64,000 nucleotides of DNA. It comes from Zhongshania aliphaticivorans. Lineage in GTDB: Bacteria; Pseudomonadota; Gammaproteobacteria; Pseudomonadales; Spongiibacteraceae. The notes under the pieces were generated by a model that did not search any database, was not told the origin of the DNA, and was given only the letters and a program-made list of their open reading frames with translations. The first letter of the stretch is position 1. Every line of letters starts with the position of its first letter. The stretch lies in NCBI RefSeq assembly GCF_902705875.1, contig NZ_CACSIK010000001.1:2785166-2849165 (forward strand), given 5' to 3'. The position numbers and the translations under genes are program-made. Positions 1 to 8,479 of this stretch are shown here, piece by piece.

Positions 1-367
1 ATTTTGCAGGAGTTACTCCGACTAGATCTGATGGTATATGCAAATCAACATTGTCCGGCATTACGATAAAACAGCGTCTTTTCCCTAGCCTTCCAACAAA
101 AAGACCCAGCTCAAAGATAACATTGTCGCGGACAGTGTCGCTTACATCCCCTCGCATAGTAGTTTCGTCGTCCGGACTAAAAACAAAAATTCCAAAATCC
201 GATGAATCTAGAGCTTCTGTAATTGAATCTAAAGGGGTAACTGACAAGGAAAATACTCCCTGACTCCAAATAGTCAAATCCGCATCATGCTGAAGGTTTA
301 CTTGTAATGGATACGCGATATCCAGGCCTTCTACAGACGACGCAACAAAAACTTTTGGATTCTTCAA
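1..367 (-). CDS. TIR-like (Cap12/Pycsar-type) effector domain protein, 5' part only
   Basis: The leftward frame reads 122 codons from a TTG start and runs off the window. The TTG is supported by a GAGG Shine-Dalgarno 7 nt upstream (375-378). The protein opens with [14 protein letters not shown] and has [19 protein letters not shown] at about residues 80-98 followed by CFIVMP. This layout is that of the TIR-like nucleotide-binding family (PF10137, as I recall), found in CBASS Cap12 and Pycsar effectors, which are NAD+-cleaving anti-phage proteins. Glu86 in FELGLF would be the catalytic acid. Whether a STING, cyclic-nucleotide or other sensor domain follows cannot be seen, because the C-terminus lies outside. 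Standalone predicted nucleotide-binding proteins of this family also exist, so an anti-phage role is inference. A TATAAT-like hexamer lies at 404-409 (minus strand). Confidence 0.8.
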   Translation of the reverse strand, partial: MKNPKVFVASSVEGLDIAYPLQVNLQHDADLTIWSQGVFSLSVTPLDSITEALDSSDFGIFVFSPDDETTMRGDVSDTVRDNVIFELGLFVGRLGKRRCFIVMPDNVDLHIPSDLVGVTPAK

Positions 368-894
368 TTTATTACCTCAATTCGAGTGATTTATAACATT
401 TTTATTATAAAGACTGGGGCCTTATATCACTTTGGCTCCCTATCTTCGGAGCCGGATTTTAAATGGCGTCAAAAACCATAGCAATATCATTCACTTGATT
501 GTATTTAGTTGAATTGACTATTGGTGTTAGCAAGACTCACTCCCTCTATTTTTCTTAAATCCCTTTTCCTGATCATAAACCCATACCTTAAGAAATCAAC
601 AACTTAGATTACGATCTACGGAATTAGTGAGCCCGCTTCTACTGAACAAGCTCGTCGCTGACGTGAACGATTTGTCCTGCCGGAGAACTTGGCTTTCTGA
701 CTGTCCGCTAATATGACGGATAACTGCTGACGAATATGTCCGCTTAGTGAGGTGGATTCAATATGGGATAGCTCGCGGTCAAGTCATGAGTAAACGGACG
801 CGGCATATTTGGCTTTTCATCGCCCAAAACCTCAATTTGGCCATTTTATGGTTCAAAGTTAGGTCAATTTATGGGTGAATCGACAATGAAGAAT
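368..894. other. Gene-poor stretch between the TIR-like gene and the catabolic operon
   Basis: No convincing reading frame was found. It holds the upstream region of the TIR-like gene, including a small GGCTCC/GGAGCC hairpin at 434-453 and a TATAAT at 404-409 (minus strand). It also holds two 12-bp direct repeats (839-850 and 862-873). Stop codons are frequent in the frames examined. It may be the remnant of a lost regulator locus. Confidence 0.5.
839..873 (-). repeat. Two direct repeats, CATAAAWTGRCC type, 23 bp apart
   Basis: On the minus strand the two copies are CATAAATTGACC (862-873) and CATAAAATGGCC (839-850). They match at 10 of 12 positions and start 23 bp apart, about two helical turns. 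Direct repeats on one DNA face are typical of AraC-family binding sites, but no AraC gene is nearby, so the role is unknown. Confidence 0.4.
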
Positions 895-920
895 ATTGCG
901 CTAGCTTTTGCTAGCGCAAT
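895..920 (-). terminator. Perfect 11-bp hairpin closing the catabolic operon
   Basis: ATTGCGCTAGC (895-905) and GCTAGCGCAAT (910-920) pair perfectly across a 4-nt loop, 6 nt past the last stop of the leftward operon. There is only a weak U-rich tail (ATTCTTC), so termination may be inefficient or the hairpin may protect the 3' end. Confidence 0.55.
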
Positions 921-926
921 GTAGAA

Positions 927-1694
927 CTACTTCCTAAACTGTTTAAAATCGGGTTGGCGTTTTTCCATCAGCGCCACTACCGCCTCAATATTTTCTGGCG
1001 AGCCCGCTAGGCGCGACATGCCCTCTAACTCGCCTCCCATTGCCGAATGAATCGCCGCACGATGGACATTACGCATTAGTTTTTTTGTTTCGACCAGTGA
1101 GGATATAGGCCATTGGGCTATTTCTTTTGCTTTGGCCATCGCCTTCTCAAGTAACTCCTCGTCAGTACAAGCTGCTGTCGCAATACCAAGCTCTACGCTA
1201 CGCTCAGCGTTAAGCCATTCAGAGGTGTACATCAATTCTGCTGCTTTACGCGCGCCAATAATTGCCTGTAGCTGATAGCTGCTCCCCCACTCCGGCACCA
1301 AGCCCAAGGCTGTAAATGGAAAACGTAGCCGCAAACTGGCACCAACATAAACAACATCGGTGTGCAGTAATAATGTTGCACCACCACCCACTGCAACCCC
1401 TTTTGCGGCACTGATAACGGGTTTATTAAAATCGACTAAGGTCTTGGCCGAAATTGTAAAAGGATGCTCCCCCTCGGTCTCTGAAAAATCGTTCAGGTCT
1501 ACACCAGATGAAAAATCATCTCCCGCCCCAGTAATAACAACACAGGCTACCTGTGGATTATCTTCAGCGGCAAGCAAGGCATCTCTAAACGCTAACCATT
1601 GCTCAATATTAAAAGCGTTCTTTTTATTTGGCCGATTTAAAGTGATGAGCAACACGCCATCACTATCTAATTGCTGTATTACCGTATCACTCAT
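927..1694 (-). CDS. Crotonase-fold protein, probably delta3-delta2-enoyl-CoA isomerase-like
   Basis: A 255-residue crotonase superfamily protein with the acyl-CoA oxyanion segments GDDFSSGVDL (about 58-67) and VGGG (102-105). The two glutamates of true enoyl-CoA hydratases are missing: the Glu144 position (rat numbering) is Thr after GGGA, and the Glu164 position is a hydrophobic residue in RFPFTALG. Instead there is a Glu in GLVPEWGSSYQL (about residue 135). That is where ECI/PECI-type isomerases carry their single catalytic Glu. It is therefore more likely an isomerase, shifting a double bond in an unsaturated acyl-CoA, than a hydratase. It is the last gene of the leftward operon, 42 nt after the nitroreductase gene and just before a hairpin. 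Confidence 0.75.
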   Translation of the reverse strand: MSDTVIQQLDSDGVLLITLNRPNKKNAFNIEQWLAFRDALLAAEDNPQVACVVITGAGDDFSSGVDLNDFSETEGEHPFTISAKTLVDFNKPVISAAKGVAVGGGATLLLHTDVVYVGASLRLRFPFTALGLVPEWGSSYQLQAIIGARKAAELMYTSEWLNAERSVELGIATAACTDEELLEKAMAKAKEIAQWPISSLVETKKLMRNVHRAAIHSAMGGELEGMSRLAGSPENIEAVVALMEKRQPDFKQFRK

Positions 1695-1736
1695 CTGACT
1701 CTATTATTCCTATTATTCAAGGCTATATGAAATCAC

Positions 1737-2417
1737 TTAAGTATAAAAAGTGACCGTTTCTGATAGATCCGCACGCGAAGTACGACAATGGTTTACTGAT
1801 TTATCTTGGTCTTCGTAACCAAAAGACAAACCAAAAAGAAGTTTATTAGCAGGGTCTATATTCAGTTGCTGACGCACTAAATCACAATTAAAGCTCAAGG
1901 CGGTTTGCGGGCAACTTGCCAAACCATGAGCGGACAAGCTCAACATTAAGGTTTGAGCATACATTCCTAAATCGGCTGCTTCGCGAAGGCCAAACGGCTC
2001 AGGAAGAAACAAAAATGCCACGTGTGGCGCACCGAAAAAGGTATAATTTTTCATGAATTGTTCATTGCGCGCTATTTTGTCCTCACGGCTAATACCCATA
2101 GCAGCATACAAATCGGCAGCCGCTTGATATTGCCGTTCCTTATAAACCCCCTCATATTTACCGTCGTAAGGAAAATCCATTGTCCACTCTCCAGCACTGA
2201 AAGCAGCTGGAATTTTACTGCGCAAATTCTCAACACTCTGGCCACTCGCCACAGCCACATGCCAAGGCTGTGTATTACAGTTAGATGGTGCTCGCTGAGC
2301 AGCGGTAAATACTGACTGTATTATGTCTGCAGGAGCAGGTTTTGCTAGAAACGCACGTACTGAGCGCCGCTGATTCACAACCCTTGAAAATACATCTACA
2401 TCATTCATGGCTTTCAT
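1737..2417 (-). CDS. Nitroreductase-family FMN oxidoreductase
   Basis: A 226-residue protein with the nitroreductase signatures RRSVRAF near residue 20 and APSNCNTQPWHV near residue 43 (FMN phosphate and isoalloxazine contacts). AHGLASCPQTAL and LLFGLSFGYED lie towards the C-terminus. The family uses FMN and NAD(P)H to reduce nitro groups, quinones or conjugated double bonds. Its start overlaps the stop of the racemase gene (ATG at 2417, TGA at 2414-2416), which implies translational coupling. In this operon it might reduce an enone or dienoyl-CoA-like intermediate, but the substrate cannot be read from sequence. A second in-frame ATG lies at 2408. Confidence 0.8.
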   Translation of the reverse strand: MKAMNDVDVFSRVVNQRRSVRAFLAKPAPADIIQSVFTAAQRAPSNCNTQPWHVAVASGQSVENLRSKIPAAFSAGEWTMDFPYDGKYEGVYKERQYQAAADLYAAMGISREDKIARNEQFMKNYTFFGAPHVAFLFLPEPFGLREAADLGMYAQTLMLSLSAHGLASCPQTALSFNCDLVRQQLNIDPANKLLFGLSFGYEDQDKSVNHCRTSRADLSETVTFYT

Positions 2418-3565
2418 TCCGCTTGCTTAATAACACCTTTAACGACCATATCAGCGATCACCTTTTCATGCATACCTAAGCTGGCTAAGATTGAAAGTGT
2501 ATTTTCGCCTTCCGCTACCGGAGAGTGTTGTATCGTGCCAGGCGTTCTTGAAAAACGCGGCGCCGGTGCCGATTGCAAAACCTTGTCACGACGAATAAGA
2601 TTTTTTCGATAGGCATTATGCGAAAAGCTTTCTGCCTCATCCAAATCTAACACCGGAGCTGCGCAGGCATCACTTCCGGAAAATAACTCAGCCCATTCAT
2701 CTCGTGTTTTTTCTAAAAACTTTGCGGCCATTTTCGCTCGCTGCGCAGGCCATTTGGCCTTATCCATTTGGGTGGAATAATCGCTGCCGCCAAAATCTAA
2801 GTCCAGCGTTTCTAGTAATTGTGAATAAAAATGAGGTTCAATGGCGCCAACCGACATCGAGCGACCATCTCTGCATAAATAGCTGCGGTAAAATGGAGCG
2901 CCGCCATCTAGTACATTATTCTCCCGCTCATTCGCCCAAAATTGAATGCCTTTTAAGCCGTGAATGGTGCTTAACAAAGAAGCTGTTCCATCGCAGATTG
3001 CGGCATCAATTACCTGCCCAAGACCAGACTGATGACGTTCCTGCAACGCGGCTAAGATACCTAGCAATAGAAACATTGATCCACCGCCAAGATCGCCTAT
3101 CACGTTGAGGGGCGTTGGCGGCGCCTCGCCTGCCGCACCAAAACTCGCTAACAAACCACTAATAGCAATGTAGTTAATATCGTGACCAGCCGTTTTTGCC
3201 ATAGGGCCATCTTGCCCCCAGCCCGTCATTCGGCCATAAATTAATCTAGGATTACGTTTACCACAGACCTCAGGCCCCAAGCCTAATTTTTCCATCACTC
3301 CGGGCCGATAACATTCAACCAGAACATCTGCTGAGGCAATCAACTGTAAAACAATATCGATTCCTTCGGGATCTTTTAAATTTACGGCAATTGATTGACG
3401 ACCACGAGCGGTGACATCACCGGGATGGCCATCCAAACCACCACCATTGATACGATCTATGCGAATGACCTCAGCCCCGAGATCTGACAATAACATACAG
3501 GCATACGGTGCCGGTCCTATCCCCGCCATTTCAATAACACGTAAGCCTTGCAAGGGACCCGACAT
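2414..3565 (-). CDS. Alpha-methylacyl-CoA racemase, CaiB/BaiF family
   Basis: About 383 residues, a type III CoA-transferase fold. It is closer to racemases than to transferases. It carries GPAPYACMLLSDLGAEVIRI near the N-terminus, GHDINYIA (His of the racemase pair), NVIGDLGGGSM (Asp) and VGAIEPHFY (Glu). These match the catalytic His, Asp and Glu described for mycobacterial MCR. AMACR inverts the 2-methyl centre of branched acyl-CoA so that stereospecific beta-oxidation can proceed. It is needed for sterol and isoprenoid side chains. The ATG at 3565 is preferred over the GTG at 3577 because GTGAGA gives a Shine-Dalgarno 7 nt upstream. Confidence 0.85.
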   Translation of the reverse strand: MSGPLQGLRVIEMAGIGPAPYACMLLSDLGAEVIRIDRINGGGLDGHPGDVTARGRQSIAVNLKDPEGIDIVLQLIASADVLVECYRPGVMEKLGLGPEVCGKRNPRLIYGRMTGWGQDGPMAKTAGHDINYIAISGLLASFGAAGEAPPTPLNVIGDLGGGSMFLLLGILAALQERHQSGLGQVIDAAICDGTASLLSTIHGLKGIQFWANERENNVLDGGAPFYRSYLCRDGRSMSVGAIEPHFYSQLLETLDLDFGGSDYSTQMDKAKWPAQRAKMAAKFLEKTRDEWAELFSGSDACAAPVLDLDEAESFSHNAYRKNLIRRDKVLQSAPAPRFSRTPGTIQHSPVAEGENTLSILASLGMHEKVIADMVVKGVIKQAE

Positions 3566-3654
3566 AGGCAGTCTCACTATGGATTAAATATTAAAAGGAA
3601 AAAGTAAACGACACGGTAGGCATTCGCACATTGAATACCTACCGTACAAAGGTG

Positions 3655-4476
3655 TTATTCGCCCACAAATACCGCTGGACGTTTTTCTTTAAATGCACGC
3701 ATTCCCTCTTTGGCATCCTTTGAGCCAAAAACGGGGCCAGCGAGTTCATCTGATTTTTGCATGGCATCATCTTCTGCCAAATGTTCAGTGTGCTCGCGCA
3801 AAGACTTAACCACAGCCTTCACCGCTAGCGGACCATTAGCACAGATTTTCTCTGCCAATTTCTTGGCTTCGTTTAAGGTTTCGCCTTTTGGAACAACACG
3901 GTTAATTAAGCCAAAATCCAAAGCCTGTTGTGCTGTTACATGCTCACCTAACAACAATATTTCAGCGGCTAAACAATAGGGAATTTGCTTTCGTAAACGA
4001 ATCGTAGACCCCGACATGGGATACAGTCCCCGCGCCACTTCGGTCACGCCAAAAATGGCATCTTCAGCGGCAACGCGAATATCCGTGCCCTGAAGAATTT
4101 CAGTCCCCCCAGCTAGCGCATAACCCTCTACGGCTAGCAGCAAGGGCTTGCAGGGACGGTTTTCACGGAGCAATGCCTGCCAATGAATATTGGGTACGGT
4201 GGCCATTAAGTCCATAAACTCTTGGGTGGCTCCTTGGTCACCGTCAGGCCCTGTTTTTAAATCCATGCCTGCGCAAAACGTATCGCCATTGGCGGTTAAA
4301 ATAGCACAGTGAAGACTGTCGTCTTCGTCCAGTAATCGCCACGCTTTATATAAACCCAAAAGCATTTCAGGGCTAAACGCATTTTTTGCTTCAGGCCTGT
4401 TAAGCGTCACAATCAACACATTTCCGTCTTGCTCGACAATGCAATTCTTGGTACTGATGGCTAACTCATTTGCCAT
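3655..4476 (-). CDS. Enoyl-CoA hydratase, EchA19-like
   Basis: About 273 residues, with both hydratase glutamates: Glu126 in LAGGTEILQGTD and Glu146 in FGVTEVARG, plus oxyanion segment GDTFCAGMDLK. From memory, the run AGGTEILQGTDIRVA and the following LYPMSGSTIRL closely resemble mycobacterial EchA19, a cholesterol side-chain hydratase. No alignment was run. The ATG at 4476 is chosen (GGAG upstream); a GTG at 4488 in the same frame would add four residues. It sits between the acyl-CoA synthetase (29 nt) and the racemase gene. It should hydrate a 2-enoyl-CoA made from a side chain activated by the synthetase. Confidence 0.85.
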   Translation of the reverse strand: MANELAISTKNCIVEQDGNVLIVTLNRPEAKNAFSPEMLLGLYKAWRLLDEDDSLHCAILTANGDTFCAGMDLKTGPDGDQGATQEFMDLMATVPNIHWQALLRENRPCKPLLLAVEGYALAGGTEILQGTDIRVAAEDAIFGVTEVARGLYPMSGSTIRLRKQIPYCLAAEILLLGEHVTAQQALDFGLINRVVPKGETLNEAKKLAEKICANGPLAVKAVVKSLREHTEHLAEDDAMQKSDELAGPVFGSKDAKEGMRAFKEKRPAVFVGE

Positions 4477-4505
4477 AATACAAGTCACTCCGTAATCAAT
4501 TATTA

Positions 4506-6137
4506 TTAGGCGACCGCACCCTTGCCACTCTCAGCAAATTTTTTGGCGGTTTTATAATCTGGTTTACCGCTGGGCGCACGGGGCAATTCATCAATAAGAT
4601 GGATTTCCCTAGGTACTTTGTAGCCAGCAATATGCTGACGGCAATGCTCTTGAATATTATCTAAGTTTAGATCGACACCTTTTCTAGCCTGAATGATGGC
4701 ACTAACCCGGCTACCCCATCGTTCATCATCAACCCCTACCACTAAGGCATCAAAAATTCCGCCATGGGCTTTGAGGGCATCTTCAACTTCTTCTGGAAAT
4801 ATCTTTTCACCGCCGCTGTTTATACAGTTAGAGCCACGCCCAAACACGGTGATAGAACCATCGCTTTCTAGCTTTGCCTCATCCCCGGTAAGCAACCAGG
4901 TTTTACCTTCGACTTGAATAAACGTCTTTGCCGTTTTTTCTGGGTCGTTATAGTAGCCATTGGGAATGTAGCCAGCGCGAGCAAATATGCCGGACTCGCC
5001 CAATTCGGCATGACGCGGACTAGCGCCATCCGCATCTACAATCACATCCATAAAGTCGGTGCGAGTGACATTACCTAAGCCCGATGCCGTTTTCTTACTG
5101 CCATTATCCATACCCATTTGGCCGCCTTCAGACGATCCAAAACTATTAGTAATGAATACATTGGGGAAATATTTTTTAAACGCCTCTTGCTTGGCCTCTG
5201 AGAAAATTGCGCCGCCGGAGCCAACATTAAAGACTGCGCTTAAATCCCAACGATCTTCGTTATCTACCAAGGCATCAAGCAATGGAATCGCCATTGCATC
5301 ACCAACAATCTGCACCGCATTCACTTTTTCATCTGCCACAATTTGCCAAACGGCTTCACCGTTGAATGAGCGCTGATGATTAAGAATAAGGGTGTTGCCA
5401 GCTAATAGCTGTATACAGGCATACCACCACGAAGCACCGTGCATCAGAGGTGCTAAGGCAATTCCCCGCAATGGATTTTCAGTCACTCTGCTGGCAATAT
5501 CTTCTGGCTTTTCACAGGCGCCCAGAGGTGAAAAATGACCGCCACCACCCATGGCTGCAAAAAATACATTCTCATGGGGCCACATTACCCCTTTGGGCAT
5601 ACCCGTGGTGCCACCGGTATAAAGAATGAAATAATCATCAGCAGACCGTTCTGCAAAATCTCGGTTTTTATTTTGGCCTTCACGTGCGGTGTGATAATCA
5701 ACGGCATCGATCGATGACAGATCCGCGTCACTGTCATCGGCAACCGAAATATATAACTTCAACGTTTTTGCTGCACTGCGCACGTCTGCAATAGCAGGAA
5801 TAAATTCGCGGTGATGAATACAAGCCACCATGTCGGCATTATCGAAAATATAAAGTAACTCATCTTTAACATAGCGATAATTAACATTGATAGGCACTGC
5901 ACGAATTTTAAAGCAGGCAAGCATAGCTTCTAAATACTCGCTGCAGTTGTACATATACAAACCAACATGGTCACCCGCTTTGACACCATTTGCCGCCAAG
6001 TAATGCGCCATTTGATTTGCACCAGCATCCAATTCGGCAAAGCTTGAGCGGTTATTACCACACACTAAGGCTTCACGCTCTGGCACTTTATCAGCAACTA
6101 TTTCAAATAAATCTGCAAGGTTAAATTGCGCAGCCAT
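4506..6137 (-). CDS. Acyl-CoA synthetase, FadD19-like AMP-forming ligase
   Basis: A 543-residue ANL-superfamily enzyme. The P-loop YTGGTTGMPKGVMW lies at residues 173-186. Motif NSFGSSEGG and the TGD block of LLTGDEAKLESDG follow, with the hinge GRGSNCINSGGEKIFPEEVE. The C-terminal catalytic Lys is in APSGKPDYK. It activates a carboxylate to acyl-AMP and then acyl-CoA. The YTGGTTGMPKGVMW form is, as I recall, that of sterol-active FadD17/FadD19 ligases, which fits the neighbouring racemase, EchA19-like and Ltp-like genes. The start has AAGGAT 7 nt upstream. The 119-nt gap to the thiolase gene may hold an internal promoter. Confidence 0.88.
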   Translation of the reverse strand: MAAQFNLADLFEIVADKVPEREALVCGNNRSSFAELDAGANQMAHYLAANGVKAGDHVGLYMYNCSEYLEAMLACFKIRAVPINVNYRYVKDELLYIFDNADMVACIHHREFIPAIADVRSAAKTLKLYISVADDSDADLSSIDAVDYHTAREGQNKNRDFAERSADDYFILYTGGTTGMPKGVMWPHENVFFAAMGGGGHFSPLGACEKPEDIASRVTENPLRGIALAPLMHGASWWYACIQLLAGNTLILNHQRSFNGEAVWQIVADEKVNAVQIVGDAMAIPLLDALVDNEDRWDLSAVFNVGSGGAIFSEAKQEAFKKYFPNVFITNSFGSSEGGQMGMDNGSKKTASGLGNVTRTDFMDVIVDADGASPRHAELGESGIFARAGYIPNGYYNDPEKTAKTFIQVEGKTWLLTGDEAKLESDGSITVFGRGSNCINSGGEKIFPEEVEDALKAHGGIFDALVVGVDDERWGSRVSAIIQARKGVDLNLDNIQEHCRQHIAGYKVPREIHLIDELPRAPSGKPDYKTAKKFAESGKGAVA

Positions 6138-6256
6138 GCTTTACATCCTTTATTATTTTCAGCGAGATATTCATCAATATATCAACCGTCAACCCCAGCC
6201 ACCATCCTCTCAAAAGACGAGAGCACAGTGGCCAAAACAATCGGCAATTTTAGTCT

Positions 6257-7420
6257 TTACGCCTTTGCTGAACTCACTACCCACATTGAGAAGAACTGTG
6301 CACCGCCACCGTAGGCATGGCCTAACGCTGTTTTCGCACCGTCTACCTGATGACCGCCAGCTTCACCACGCACTTGCTGCACGGCCTCGGCAAACCGAAT
6401 CATGCCTGACGCGCCAATGGGGTTAGACGACAGTACACCACCAGAACAATTCCACGGTATATCACCGCCCTCGATTAAGGAAGTTGAACCGTTCATAGTC
6501 AGCTCCCAACCTTTACCTTCTTCTGCAAAACCTAGGTTTTCTAGCCACATGGGTTCGTACCATGAGAACGGTACGTAAACTTCAGCGCAGTCGAAATCTT
6601 TACGCGGATTGTGAATCCCCGCCTGCGCATAAACATCTTTAGCGCAATCAATACCCGCCTGTGGATTGACTTGCTCTCGCCCTGCATACATCGTTGGTTC
6701 AGAGCGCATTGCAGTGCCACGTATCCACGCAGGTTTGCGGGGTGACTTACTCGCTAACTCTTCGTTGGAAATAACCATGGCACAGGCGCCATCAGAGGAT
6801 GGACACGCTTCCAAAAAGCGGAGCGGCTCCCACAGCATAGGGCTGTCTTCCACTTCTTTCATGCTAATTTCTGGCAGTTGCAAATGCGCTAATGGGTTTT
6901 TGGCACCATGCAGTCTATCCTTTACCGCGACCTTTATACCGGCATCGTAGGGGGCATTTGAACGACGCATATATTCGCGAATAATAGGCGCAAAATAACC
7001 ACCCGCCCCCGCATTTAAATGCGGCGAAAATGGTTGCGGATTAGAGAGCGCCCACATTGCATTAGATTCAGATTGCTTCTCAAAAGACACCGTTAAAATG
7101 CGTTTAAACACACCGCTTTGCACATACGATGCCGCAACCACCGCCGTGGAACCGCCCACCGAACCCGCAGTGTGAACCCGCAACATAGGCTTGCCATTAC
7201 AACCCAATGCATCAGTCAGATACAGCTCAGGCATCACCACGCCTTCAAACATGTCTGGGGCTTTACCAATAATCACCGCGTCAATGTCATTCCAGACTAG
7301 GCCCGCATCTTCAAGGGCGTTCACGGCAGCTTCTCGCACCATGCCGGCGATAGAAACGTCTTTGCGTTTTGTTTTATATTTTGTTTGACCTACGCCAACA
7401 ACAGCAGCTAACTGAGCCAT
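6257..7420 (-). CDS. Thiolase-fold (SCP-x/Ltp3-like) protein lacking the acyl Cys
   Basis: About 387 residues from the ATG at 7420, which has GGAGGCG 6 nt upstream and overlaps the preceding stop by one base. The N-terminal AAVVGVGQTKY is that of lipid-transfer-type thiolases. At the usual Cys nucleophile site the sequence is HTAGSVGGSTAV (about 83-94), with no Cys. The C-terminal end has NPIGASG and GHAYGGGAQF where thiolases normally have GHPxG and CxG. Such proteins (mycobacterial Ltp2/3/4) work with DUF35 partners and may be aldolases instead of thiolases. The order DUF35-thiolase-thiolase mirrors Rv3521-ltp4-ltp3 as I recall it. Likely role: C-C cleavage of a side-chain acyl-CoA. Confidence 0.82.
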   Translation of the reverse strand: MAQLAAVVGVGQTKYKTKRKDVSIAGMVREAAVNALEDAGLVWNDIDAVIIGKAPDMFEGVVMPELYLTDALGCNGKPMLRVHTAGSVGGSTAVVAASYVQSGVFKRILTVSFEKQSESNAMWALSNPQPFSPHLNAGAGGYFAPIIREYMRRSNAPYDAGIKVAVKDRLHGAKNPLAHLQLPEISMKEVEDSPMLWEPLRFLEACPSSDGACAMVISNEELASKSPRKPAWIRGTAMRSEPTMYAGREQVNPQAGIDCAKDVYAQAGIHNPRKDFDCAEVYVPFSWYEPMWLENLGFAEEGKGWELTMNGSTSLIEGGDIPWNCSGGVLSSNPIGASGMIRFAEAVQQVRGEAGGHQVDGAKTALGHAYGGGAQFFSMWVVSSAKA

Positions 7421-8478
7421 TATTTCGCCTCCAGTACGGTTACTAGGTTTTGTTGCAAGCACGGCCCCGAGGTAGCATGAGCAACACCACGCTTGGCTTC
7501 GCCACGGATTATCCGCATGGCAACTTCACCAATACGCGACAGGCCTGAGGCCATCATGACATTACCCGCAAGCACTCCACCTGATGGGTTTATTACGGTG
7601 CTGTCACCCAGACCCAAGGCTTTTTTAAGAATAATTTCCTGATGACTAAACGGGGCATAAAGTTCTGCCACGTCGATATCACCTTTGTTTACACCTGCGG
7701 CTTCACCAGCAATTTCTGTTGAAACAGAGCGGCATAAATCGCGAGAACCGATATGATGAGTTTCTATACGGTGATCAATGCCTTTTATTAACGCGTAGGG
7801 TTTACCCCACTCTTCGGCCTTCTCTACTGTGCAAATAATCATTGCACAAGCACCATCTGAGATAGGGCAGCAATCGTGTTTACGCAGTGGCGACACATAG
7901 CTCGCCTCTTTTAATAATTCTGCCGCACTCTGCTCACCCTTTAACTGTGCGTGCGAATTGGACAGGGCATTTTTTCTTGACCGCGCCACTACTTCAGCCA
8001 TATCTGCTTCAGTAATCTCACCAGAATCCAACATCGTTCTGGCCTGCATTGCGGCAAACGCGATGCTGTCTACCCATAAGGGCGCTAAGTAATAAGGATC
8101 GAGTTGTTGTGACAAAACAATGGGCAACTCCCCAGGCGAAGACTTACCAAAGCCGTACAGCAATGCAGAGTCGGCATGGCCCATTTGAATTTTCAGCCAT
8201 CCTTCATAAAGCGCCCATGCCGCATCCATTTCTACATGAGATTCTTTAATCGGCGGTACTGCTCCAAGGGCATCAACACCAGCTACAAAGGCAAATGCTG
8301 CCCCTTGCTGATAATCACAGCTACCTGAGCAGGTAAAGTCCACATCTTGCGCACTCTCAATCCCTGTTTGCTTAAAGACCTCACTCAGCACCGGCATTAT
8401 GAGTTCTACTTCATTTTGCGCGCCAGCATCTCGCTGACAATCTGACTGCGCAAAGGCAACTATCGCAACATCACGCAT
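7420..8478 (-). CDS. Thiolase-fold (Ltp4-like) protein, partner of the adjacent thiolase and DUF35
   Basis: A 352-residue thiolase-superfamily protein (MRDVAIVAFAQSDC at the start). At the nucleophile region it reads SHVEMDAAWALYEGW (about 80-94), again without Cys in the normal place. NPSGGVLAGN and AHATSGPCLQQN replace the canonical C-terminal motifs. It lies 1 nt after the DUF35 stop and overlaps the next thiolase by 1 nt, so the three are almost certainly made together in fixed ratio. A heteromeric thiolase/thiolase/OB complex acting on acyl-CoA is likely; the exact reaction is inferred. Confidence 0.82.
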   Translation of the reverse strand: MRDVAIVAFAQSDCQRDAGAQNEVELIMPVLSEVFKQTGIESAQDVDFTCSGSCDYQQGAAFAFVAGVDALGAVPPIKESHVEMDAAWALYEGWLKIQMGHADSALLYGFGKSSPGELPIVLSQQLDPYYLAPLWVDSIAFAAMQARTMLDSGEITEADMAEVVARSRKNALSNSHAQLKGEQSAAELLKEASYVSPLRKHDCCPISDGACAMIICTVEKAEEWGKPYALIKGIDHRIETHHIGSRDLCRSVSTEIAGEAAGVNKGDIDVAELYAPFSHQEIILKKALGLGDSTVINPSGGVLAGNVMMASGLSRIGEVAMRIIRGEAKRGVAHATSGPCLQQNLVTVLEAK

Positions 8479-8479
8479 G

